A stretch of 64,000 bases of DNA from Flavobacteriales bacterium (GTDB taxonomy: Bacteria > Bacteroidota > Bacteroidia > Flavobacteriales > UBA7312). Positions within the stretch are counted from its first letter, which is position 1. Each line of letters opens with the position of its first letter. Made by a program: the position numbers and the translations under genes. Below the pieces are notes generated by a model. The model did not search any database and was not told the DNA's origin. It saw nothing but the letters and a program-made list of their open reading frames with translations. Where the stretch lies: the NCBI GenBank assembly GCA_016779935.1, contig JADHMQ010000007.1, positions 25,760-89,759 on the forward strand, given 5' to 3'. Positions 57,486 through 64,000 of the stretch are shown in pieces.

Positions 57486-57708
57486 TTGATTCAAAATAAA
57501 AAATAGTCCATTTTTAATCGTTTTTATCCATTTTTTGACCATTTTTAGTGGTTTTTTTAACATTTTACTAGTTTTCTTACAAAAATTAAAATCCAAATTC
57601 AATCAAAAAATTATTTTTCATTTTTTTAAACAAAAACACCCTTTTTAGACGTTTTTTATCAATTTTTAGTGATTTTTATACATTTTAATGCTATTTTAGC
57701 AAAAAAAA
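57332..57708. repeat. Phased T-tract region with degenerate 20-bp elements
   Basis: Runs of four or more T start at 57332, 57342, 57353, 57363, 57382, then 57511, 57521, 57531, 57542, 57552, 57563, 57572, then 57614, 57621, 57642, 57652, 57663, 57673, 57683 and 57694, mostly 10-11 bases apart. Five related elements of the form CCATTTTTAGTSRTTTTTT begin near 57339, 57509, 57539, 57639 and 57660; the first lies in hemW. Helically phased tracts predict intrinsically bent DNA. From 57486 to 57786 I see no gene. Confidence 0.75.
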
Positions 57709-57774
57709 TGCAGATTAAAAAAATTGAAAAAGTATAATTGATGCAAAATTCGAGCTCTTTTAAAAGAAATTAAA

Positions 57775-57782
57775 TACTTTTA
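57775..57782 (+). promoter_or_regulatory. Possible -7 box of the cyclase-family gene (TACTTTTA)
   Basis: One mismatch from TAnnTTTG, ending 4 bases before the ATG at 57787, the same close spacing seen at several other genes here. Confidence 0.35.
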
Positions 57783-57786
57783 GAGC

Positions 57787-58530
57787 ATGATTGCTCACAT
57801 CACACATAGAAAAAAAGAATTCAAAGTTGACTTATCTAAACCCATTGATATTTCAATACCTCTTAAAAATGGAACTCACAACCCAACCGCTTGGTATGTT
57901 CCTCCAGTAAAAATGGAAGCGGTGAAGATGGGAGAATGGGTAGGTGAAGTAAAAAGAGGCGGTTCTGTTAACTTTTTTAATATTTATTTTAACCCTCACG
58001 GACATGGCACACACACCGAATGTGTAGGGCATATTTCAAAAGACAAGGAGTCTGTTAACGATAGTGTTAAAACGTTCTTTTTTCTATCCCAATTAATAAG
58101 TATAGAGCCAACAGAATTTGAAGGCGATAGTATTATTACAAAAGAGGCTATTGAAGAAAAACTTCATGAGGATTGTGAAGCAGTAATCATCAGAACGTTG
58201 CCAAATTCGACTACTAAACTTAATAAACAATATTCTAATTCTAACCCCCCATTTCTGCAAGAAGATGGCGCTAGATATTTAAGAGAAAAAGGTATAAAAC
58301 ATTTGCTCATTGATCTTCCGTCTGTTGACAAGGAAGAAGATGGCGGAGTTTTAGCAGCTCATCATGCGTTTTGGGACTTTCCAAAAAATACTCGATTTGA
58401 TTGTAGTATTACAGAATTCATTTTCGTCCCGTCTGAAGTAAATGACGGTAAATACTTGCTTAACCTCAGCTTTGCTCCTTTTGATAATGATGCTAGTCCA
58501 AGCCGTCCAACTTTGTATTCAATAATATGA
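57787..58530 (+). CDS. Cyclase-family (kynurenine-formamidase-like) hydrolase
   Basis: 247 residues. The cyclase family metal motif HGHGTHTECVGH (about residues 73-84) is clear, preceded by IDISIPLKNGTHNPTAWYVPP. A second conserved stretch is GIKHLLIDLPSVDKEEDGGVLAAHHAFWDFP. Family members hydrolyse amide or ester bonds with a metal centre; formylkynurenine is one known substrate, but no other kynurenine gene is nearby, so the substrate stays open. Its stop overlaps the next start (ATGA). Confidence 0.85.
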   Translation: MIAHITHRKKEFKVDLSKPIDISIPLKNGTHNPTAWYVPPVKMEAVKMGEWVGEVKRGGSVNFFNIYFNPHGHGTHTECVGHISKDKESVNDSVKTFFFLSQLISIEPTEFEGDSIITKEAIEEKLHEDCEAVIIRTLPNSTTKLNKQYSNSNPPFLQEDGARYLREKGIKHLLIDLPSVDKEEDGGVLAAHHAFWDFPKNTRFDCSITEFIFVPSEVNDGKYLLNLSFAPFDNDASPSRPTLYSII

Positions 58531-58862
58531 TTGAAGAACTCAGAGAGCATTGCTTATCCAAACCATTTGCTAATAAAATTTTTCCATTTGACGAAAACAC
58601 TTTAGTTTTCAAAGTTCACAATAAAATGTTCGCCCTATTTTCTTTAGAAAAAGACCCATTACGAATAAATCTCAAATGTGATCCCAAAAAAGCAATAGAA
58701 TTAAGAGAAGAATTTTGGCAAGTAATTCCTGGTTATCACTCAAATAAAAAACATTGGAACACCCTAATAATTGAACAGCTTCCTTTTAGTCAAGTATGTG
58801 AATGGATTAACCACTCCTATGAATTAGTATGGGAAAAACTTCCGAAAAAATTGAAAGGTTAG
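58527..58862 (+). CDS. MmcQ/YjbR-like protein
   Basis: 111 residues, a single CyaY-like fold domain: IEELREHCLSKPFANKIFPFDENTLVFKVHNKMFALFSLEKDP, LKCDPKKAIELREEFWQVIPGYHSNKKHWNTLII and a final helix pair ending SYELVWEKLPKKLKG. The family is called DNA-binding by similarity but its function is poorly known. It is coupled to the cyclase gene by a 4-base overlap and is convergent with hflX, the stops overlapping by 4 bases. Confidence 0.88.
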   Translation: MIEELREHCLSKPFANKIFPFDENTLVFKVHNKMFALFSLEKDPLRINLKCDPKKAIELREEFWQVIPGYHSNKKHWNTLIIEQLPFSQVCEWINHSYELVWEKLPKKLKG

Positions 58863-60049
58863 TACAAAAAGCTATTGTAAGGAAATCGCTTAGCGTGAAT
58901 CTCTTTAGCCATTTCGTAAAGTAAATCTCTAAATGCGTCAAAGTTGTCTTTCTGTAAAGCAGAAATAAATACACTCTCTCCTGATTTTGCCATCCAAGTT
59001 TTTTTCCATTCTTCAAGTGAAATGTTAGCTTTTGTAGAAGGCGTTAAATCATCATCATCCTTTTTTTCATACGTAAAAGCATCAACCTTATTGAACACCA
59101 TTACTGTTGGCTTTTCTGCGGCATTGATTTCGTCAAGAGTTTTGCTTACTATATCTATTTGCTCTTCAAAATTAGGGTGAGAAATATCAACTACGTGCAA
59201 CAAAATATCGGCTTCACGAACTTCGTCAAGTGTAGACTTAAAACTCTCAACTAATTGATGCGGAAGCTTTCTGATGAAACCAACAGTATCAGATAATAAA
59301 AAAGGCAAATTACCAATAACTACTTTGCGAACGGTTGTATCAAGGGTTGCAAAAAGTTTGTTTTCAGCAAATACATCCGATTTGGATAAGCGATTCATAA
59401 TGGTCGATTTCCCTACATTTGTATAACCCACAAGAGCTACCCTTACTAATGCACCTCTATTACCACGTTGAATAGCTTTTTGCTTATCTATTTGGACTAA
59501 TTTAGTTTTGAGTAAAGCTATTTTTTGTTGTATAATTCGCCTATCGGTCTCAATCTGTGTTTCACCAGGTCCACGCATACCGATGCCTCCTTTTTGTCTT
59601 TCAAGGTGTGTCCACATACGTGTTAATCGAGGCAAGAGGTATTGGTACTGTGCTAACTCCACTTGAGTGCGAGAGTGTGCCGTTCGAGCCCTAGAAGCAA
59701 AAATATCAAGAATAAGGTTACTCCTGTCCATGATTTTACATTCCAACTCTTTTTCCAAGTTTCTCAATTGAGAAGGACCGAGTTCATCATCAAAAATAAC
59801 TAGCGAAATCTCATGTTCCTTCATAAAGTCTTTTACTTCTAAGAGTTTTCCTTTCCCTATAAAGGTTTTTGGATTTGCTAAAGGTAATTTTTGGGTAAAA
59901 TGTTTGACTGCTACAGCACCAGCAGTATGGGCTAAGAAATCCAGTTCTTCTAAATATTCTTTAGCTTGCTCTGCACTTTGTTCGTTGGTGATTAAGCCCA
60001 CCAAAACCGCTTTTTCTTCTATAAATTCGTGAGTTAATTTTTTACTCAT
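58859..60049 (-). CDS. hflX: Ribosome-associated GTPase HflX
   Basis: 396 residues. The N-terminal HflX domain (AVLVGLITNEQSAEQAKEYLEELDFLAHTAGA, GPSQLRNLEKELECKIMDR, RTAHSRTQVELAQYQYLLPRLTRMW) is followed by the linker GGIGMRGPGETQIETDRR. The G domain has G1 GYTNVGKST (about residue 206), DTVGFIRKLPHQLVESF and NKVD. HflX splits stalled or heat-damaged ribosomes. It follows a small membrane protein gene without a gap and probably shares its promoter. Confidence 0.95.
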   Translation of the reverse strand: MSKKLTHEFIEEKAVLVGLITNEQSAEQAKEYLEELDFLAHTAGAVAVKHFTQKLPLANPKTFIGKGKLLEVKDFMKEHEISLVIFDDELGPSQLRNLEKELECKIMDRSNLILDIFASRARTAHSRTQVELAQYQYLLPRLTRMWTHLERQKGGIGMRGPGETQIETDRRIIQQKIALLKTKLVQIDKQKAIQRGNRGALVRVALVGYTNVGKSTIMNRLSKSDVFAENKLFATLDTTVRKVVIGNLPFLLSDTVGFIRKLPHQLVESFKSTLDEVREADILLHVVDISHPNFEEQIDIVSKTLDEINAAEKPTVMVFNKVDAFTYEKKDDDDLTPSTKANISLEEWKKTWMAKSGESVFISALQKDNFDAFRDLLYEMAKEIHAKRFPYNSFLY

Positions 60050-60466
60050 TTATAACCAACTTGGAGGTAAGCAAAGTAGAATGCAAACTAATGCCACAGC
60101 GAAAAATATAAAATTCGTTCTATGGTGTTTTGACTCATCTGACTTCTTAGATTTAGATCGAGCGATTGTCACTAATACTAAAGCAACAGTCATCAACAAT
60201 GGATGCTCTAAAGCGTATAAACGTGAAAGAGAATCTCCCATTGCTTCGCCCATGCTCTTGACGTTTGGACTCACAAAGTATAAGACTGCTCCAACCGTCC
60301 ATTGCAAGTGAATTATAATCATAGAAACTAACACAAATCTGTTTGAATGTTTATCAAAAGAAGTAGCCGTTATCCAACCTCTCAAAGAATTCAATAAGAC
60401 TAAAAACATCATAAAAAAGATCACATATGGTAAAAATGAGTGCAAGTGCAATAATCCAGTATACAT
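60050..60466 (-). CDS. Small four-helix membrane protein, possibly cytochrome b-like
   Basis: 138 residues with four hydrophobic helices. Histidines occur at LLHLHSFLPY in the first helix, in IIHLQWTVGAVLYFVSP and in YALEHPLLMTVALVLVTIARSK, positions that could bind haem. Short proteins of this kind are widespread in Bacteroidota and are often labelled cytochrome B, but I cannot prove haem binding. It is directly upstream of hflX with no gap. A TACATTTG box lies 17 bases before its ATG. Confidence 0.7.
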   Translation of the reverse strand: MYTGLLHLHSFLPYVIFFMMFLVLLNSLRGWITATSFDKHSNRFVLVSMIIIHLQWTVGAVLYFVSPNVKSMGEAMGDSLSRLYALEHPLLMTVALVLVTIARSKSKKSDESKHHRTNFIFFAVALVCILLCLPPSWL

Positions 60467-60483
60467 AGTAAATTTATTTTATG

Positions 60484-60491
60484 CAAATGTA
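60484..60491 (-). promoter_or_regulatory. Putative -7 promoter box (TACATTTG)
   Basis: Exact TAnnTTTG match on the minus strand, 17 bases before the ATG of the small membrane protein gene; probably drives it and hflX. Confidence 0.55.
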
Positions 60492-60529
60492 AGGAATTAA
60501 ATCCGTCAGTATTTTGTAATTTAACTCTC

Positions 60530-60537
60530 TAAATTTG
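60530..60537 (+). promoter_or_regulatory. Putative -7 promoter box of the amidohydrolase gene (TAAATTTG)
   Basis: Exact TAnnTTTG match ending 9 bases before the ATG at 60547. The box includes a TTG that could be misread as a start codon. Confidence 0.6.
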
Positions 60538-60546
60538 ACACTAACA

Positions 60547-63500
60547 ATGAAAACCTGTTTTTTTATTCTTTCATCGGTATTTTTAAGTATAAATGCCTTT
60601 GCTCAACATACTTTTCCAATTAATGGCGTAGCCAATTCTTTTGACGCTACACATGTTTTTACCAATGCCACTCTAGTCATTTCACCACAAGAAACCATAG
60701 AAAATGGAACACTTATTATAAAAGGTGATGAAATCCTTAGCGCCAGTTCAGACACTTCCATTCCACAGGGTGCAATTGTTCATGACATGACTGGTAAATA
60801 TATTTACTCTTCTTTCATTGATTTGAATTCTTCATATGGAATTGAAAAACCCAAGAAGGTTAGTTGGAAGCCCTCACCACAATACGAAAGTAAAACCAAA
60901 AGTGGTGCTGGATGGAATGAAGCCATTCATCCTGAAGTAAATGCAAGCAGTATTTTTAGTAATGATAATGATGAAGCTGAAAGCTATCGTTCATCTGGTT
61001 TTGGTGTCGTACTTAGTCATCAAAACAACGGAATAGCAAGAGGTAGTGGGCTTGTTGTAAGCTTGGCAGACGAAAGTGAAAATCTAAGCATTTTAAAAGG
61101 CAAAGCCAGTGCACACTACTCTCTAAACAAAGGAAATTCTCGACAAAAATACCCCAGTTCTTTGATGGGCACTTTAGCACTAATTCAACAAAGCTATTTG
61201 GATGCCGAATGGTATGACCAAGGAAATACTAAAGAATATAACCGCTCATTAGAGGCATGGAATGAATTACAAGACGTTCCACAATTTTTTGAAGTAAGAG
61301 ATAAGCTCGACATTTTTAGAGTACACAAAATTGCAGAAGAATTTGAAATTGACTACATAATAGTAGGAAATGGTGACGAATACCAACGTCTTGACGAACT
61401 GTCAGAAACCAACTTTTCAATGGTAATCCCGTTGAACTTTCCAGAGGCGTATGATGTAAGTAATCCACAAGCTGCTCAAATGGTATCACTCAAAAAAATG
61501 AAACATTGGGAGCTAGCCCCATCCAATCCAGCACGATTGTTTGAAAAAGGAATTTTTACAGCCTTTACCTCAAATGATTTAGAAAAGCGTAGTGATTTTG
61601 TATCTAAAGTGAAAGATGCAATTGATAATGGTTTATCTGAAGAAGATGCCTTATCAGCTTTAACGACTAATCCTGCAGAACTATTAGAAATGGGTGGTCA
61701 ATTAGGAGCCCTAGAAGCAGGGAAAATGGCAAACTTCTTGGTATGTTCTGGCCCAATTTTTGAGTCTGGAGATATTCAGAGCAACTGGATTCAAGGGAAA
61801 GAATACACCATTAAAAAAGAACAAACTATTGATTTGAGAGGCACTTTTCTAACTAATGAAAAGGATACAATTATCATCAGTGGTTCTGCAGATAAAATAA
61901 AAGGACAACTAAAACGAGACACCCTTGAATTTAAAACTAAATTAGAACAAGAAGGACCTCACCTAAGTTTACAATACGAATTAGAAGATGGAGTTTATAG
62001 AGTAAATAGTTTATTTTCAAATGACATCCTCAAAGGAGATATTATACTCCCCAATGGCGATAGTCGACAATGGTCAGCTCAATTAATTGAAGCATTTGAA
62101 AAAGACGAGGAAGAGAAAAAGGAAGAAGAGGATAAGATGACTAAGGATGCAGAAGTTTGGTTCCCGAATATGGCATATGGTTGGAAAGACAAGCCTAGTC
62201 AAGACAATATTATCTTTAGAAATGCTACCGTATGGACAAATGAAGCTGTAGGTATTGTTCAAGAAACTGATGTGGCTATTTCAAAAGGCAAAATTCTAAA
62301 AGTAGGAATAGACATTGTTGCTGAAGAGCTTTTCAAAAATGAAGAGTTTCAAGAAATTGATGCCAAAGGACTTCACCTCACCTCTGGAATTATAGACGAA
62401 CACTCGCATATTGCCATCAGTAGAGGGGTAAATGAAGGCACACAGGCCAGCAGTGCAGAAGTCAGTATTGCAAACGTTATCAACTCAGACGATATTAATA
62501 TTTACCGTCAACTTTCAGGAGGTGTCACTACCGCTCAACTTTTACATGGTTCAGCAAACCCAATTGGGGGGCAATCAGCTATTATCAAATTCCGTTGGGG
62601 AAGTTCTCCAGAAGAAATGAAATTTGAAGGAGCTGATGGCTTTATCAAATTCGCATTAGGAGAAAATGTTAAACAATCGAATTGGGGCGATTATGAACGT
62701 ATCCGTTTCCCTCAAACACGAATGGGTGTTGAGCAAGTCTTTTACGATCACTTTTTGAGGGCGAGAGCCTACGAAGAAGAATGGGAAAAATACAATAGTC
62801 TATCCCTATCTGAAAAGCGAAAAACCCAAGCTCCAAGAGAAGATTTAGAAATGAATACGCTAGTTGAAATTCTCAACAAAGAACGATTTATCACCTGTCA
62901 CTCATACGTACAATCAGAAATAAATATGCTAATGCACGTAGCTGACTCTATGGGCTTCACACTTAATACTTTTACTCATATTTTGGAAGGTTATAAAGTG
63001 GCTGACAAAATGAAATCCCATGGTGCTGGCGCTTCCACTTTCTCAGACTGGTGGGCGTATAAATTTGAAGTTAATGACGCCATTCCTTACAACGCATCTA
63101 TTCTTGCTGATATGGGGGTCGTTACAGCTATTAATTCTGATGATGCCGAAATGGCAAGGCGACTTAACCAAGAAGCTGCAAAAGCTGTAAAATACGGGTC
63201 GGTAAGTGAAGAAGAAGCTTGGAAGATGGTCACTCTTAACCCTGCAAAACTTTTACATCTTGACGATAGAGTGGGTAGTATTAAATCAGGAAAAGATGCC
63301 GATATTGTATTGTGGACAGACAATCCCCTTTCAGTTTATGCCAAAGTACAACAAACTTATGTGGACGGACGTTGTTACTTTGATGTTGAGAAAGATGAAG
63401 CTCTGAGAAAACGTAATAATGCAGAACGTGCTAGACTTATCCAAAGCATGCTCAGTGATAAAGCCGCTGGTAAACCTACACAGAAAGTTAAGAAAGAGCA

Positions 63501-63561
63501 CCATATACTTTACTATTGTGACACCTTAGATGAAAACCATAATCATGACCATGCACACTAA
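60547..63561 (+). CDS. Exported double amidohydrolase-like protein
   Basis: 1004 residues from the ATG at 60547; a TTG at 60535 lies within the promoter box. The signal peptide ends SINAFAQ. Two amidohydrolase-like halves follow. The first (about 35-430) keeps the fold's framework, but where the metal motif should be it reads YIYSSFIDLNSSYG, with no HxH. The second (about 545-960) has the intact SGIIDEHSHIAIS, later CHSYVQSE, FTHILEGYK and the acid in TAINSDDAEMARR, then the urease-type ending PAKLLHLDDRVGSIKSGKDADIVLWTDNPL. The linker is Glu/Lys-rich (EKDEEEKKEEEDK). A His-rich tail (ENHNHDHAH) closes it. It is probably a periplasmic metallo-hydrolase; the substrate is unknown. Confidence 0.85.
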   Translation: MKTCFFILSSVFLSINAFAQHTFPINGVANSFDATHVFTNATLVISPQETIENGTLIIKGDEILSASSDTSIPQGAIVHDMTGKYIYSSFIDLNSSYGIEKPKKVSWKPSPQYESKTKSGAGWNEAIHPEVNASSIFSNDNDEAESYRSSGFGVVLSHQNNGIARGSGLVVSLADESENLSILKGKASAHYSLNKGNSRQKYPSSLMGTLALIQQSYLDAEWYDQGNTKEYNRSLEAWNELQDVPQFFEVRDKLDIFRVHKIAEEFEIDYIIVGNGDEYQRLDELSETNFSMVIPLNFPEAYDVSNPQAAQMVSLKKMKHWELAPSNPARLFEKGIFTAFTSNDLEKRSDFVSKVKDAIDNGLSEEDALSALTTNPAELLEMGGQLGALEAGKMANFLVCSGPIFESGDIQSNWIQGKEYTIKKEQTIDLRGTFLTNEKDTIIISGSADKIKGQLKRDTLEFKTKLEQEGPHLSLQYELEDGVYRVNSLFSNDILKGDIILPNGDSRQWSAQLIEAFEKDEEEKKEEEDKMTKDAEVWFPNMAYGWKDKPSQDNIIFRNATVWTNEAVGIVQETDVAISKGKILKVGIDIVAEELFKNEEFQEIDAKGLHLTSGIIDEHSHIAISRGVNEGTQASSAEVSIANVINSDDINIYRQLSGGVTTAQLLHGSANPIGGQSAIIKFRWGSSPEEMKFEGADGFIKFALGENVKQSNWGDYERIRFPQTRMGVEQVFYDHFLRARAYEEEWEKYNSLSLSEKRKTQAPREDLEMNTLVEILNKERFITCHSYVQSEINMLMHVADSMGFTLNTFTHILEGYKVADKMKSHGAGASTFSDWWAYKFEVNDAIPYNASILADMGVVTAINSDDAEMARRLNQEAAKAVKYGSVSEEEAWKMVTLNPAKLLHLDDRVGSIKSGKDADIVLWTDNPLSVYAKVQQTYVDGRCYFDVEKDEALRKRNNAERARLIQSMLSDKAAGKPTQKVKKEHHILYYCDTLDENHNHDHAH

Positions 63562-63574
63562 AAAAACTTTTAAA

Positions 63575-64000
63575 ATGAGAACACTCATCACACTTCTTAC
63601 AGTATTACCATTTTTAACATTTGCACAACATATTCTATTTTTAGGCGGAAAAGCACATATAGGAAATGGAGAAAGCATTGACGTATCAGCCATATCAATG
63701 AAAGACGGAAAATTGGAAATGGTTGCGGATGCCAAAATCATTCGCATTAATCCACAGGCTTTTGATACCATCATTCATATTTACGACCATCATGTCTACC
63801 CAGGGTTTATTTCTACTAATACTACACTTGGAATTACTGAGATAAGTGCTGTAAGAGCTACCAACGACTTCAAAGAAACGGGCGTTTTTAAGCCGCATGT
63901 GCGTTCTCTTATTGCATACAATGCTGAAAGTGTTATCACCCCTACTATTCGAAGTAATGGGGTTTTACTGGCACAAGTAGCGCCTAAAGGAGGACGTATT
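63575..64000 (+). CDS. Exported amidohydrolase-like protein, 5' part
   Basis: 142 codons from the ATG at 63575 to the window edge; an in-frame ATG at 63551 overlaps the previous stop and is an alternative. The signal peptide is TLITLLTVLPFLTFAQ. It then matches the start of the upstream protein: GGKAHIGNGESIDVSAISMKDGKLEMV and VYPGFISTNTTLGITEISAVRATND. Where an active amidohydrolase has HxH, this one has STNTTLG, so the first metal site is absent in the visible part. It is tightly linked to the double amidohydrolase gene and likely forms a complex with it. The rest lies outside the window. Confidence 0.8.
   Translation, partial: MRTLITLLTVLPFLTFAQHILFLGGKAHIGNGESIDVSAISMKDGKLEMVADAKIIRINPQAFDTIIHIYDHHVYPGFISTNTTLGITEISAVRATNDFKETGVFKPHVRSLIAYNAESVITPTIRSNGVLLAQVAPKGGRI

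Noticed and set aside
57486..57786. Origin of replication or dif site
   Set aside because: The AT-rich T-tracts suggested it, but I see no DnaA-box cluster, no dnaA/dnaN neighbours and no recognisable XerCD site.

Overview
The window is AT-rich chromosomal DNA from a member of the Bacteroidota, most likely Flavobacteriales. The evidence is: several proteins with type IX secretion (T9SS) type A C-terminal sorting domains, a SprB-like giant protein with a type B sorting domain next to a PorP/SprF partner, a complete Alternative Complex III (ActA-F) operon running into cytochrome c oxidase subunits, a DUF2723/GT117 protein, and many promoters with the Bacteroidota -7 box TAnnTTTG placed very close to start codons. 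I see no phage, insertion sequence, CRISPR array or rRNA. One tRNA (Gln, TTG) is present.

Layout. 1-640: 3' part of a secreted T9SS protein on the minus strand. 886-10544: plus-strand accessory block. It holds an Omp28-like T9SS protein, two tandem paralogous thioredoxin-fold T9SS proteins, a TlpA-like thioredoxin, a DUF6029 outer-membrane barrel, an Omp28-like lipoprotein, two more envelope proteins, UbiX and a 61-residue conserved-looking protein. From 5257 onward the genes are nearly or actually overlapping and look like one operon. 10537-29916: minus-strand core block, read right to left as rimP-nusA-infB, then (after a small convergent SPOR gene) actABCDEF-coxB-coxA, an interrupted hypothetical gene, an OmpA-like protein, ruvB and queG. 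30025-32537: a T9SS protein with three long internal repeats, and tRNA-Gln. 32620-36304: DUF2723 protein and a small polysaccharide deacetylase. 36297-38740: decayed rhodanese, a persulfide-dioxygenase/rhodanese fusion and a TSUP transporter, forming a sulfur module. 38906-46207: PorP/SprF-like protein and a 2120-residue SprB-repeat protein. 46568-49472: secreted esterase and a short MetG. 49488-55392: plus-strand S66 peptidase, YraN, RluB-like enzyme, AsmA-like protein and histidine kinase. 55389-64000: MsrB-MsrA fusion, HemW, a striking phased T-tract region, cyclase-family protein, YjbR-like protein, HflX, a small membrane protein and a pair of amidohydrolase-like secreted proteins, the second cut by the window edge.

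How the genes fit together. The act/cox operon gives the quinol-to-oxygen branch of respiration. The rimP-nusA-infB operon, ruvB, queG, metG, hflX and rluB are housekeeping. The 886-9757 block is the best candidate for something not well described: five thioredoxin-fold proteins predicted for different envelope compartments (secreted, periplasmic, lipoprotein), interleaved with outer-membrane barrels. The second most unusual signal is at 57332-57708, where T-tracts recur every 10-11 bp and include five degenerate copies of a 20-bp element, one of them inside the 3' end of hemW.

Limits: all family names come from reading the sequence. No database search was run. Promoter calls rest on motif matches and distance to the start codon only.
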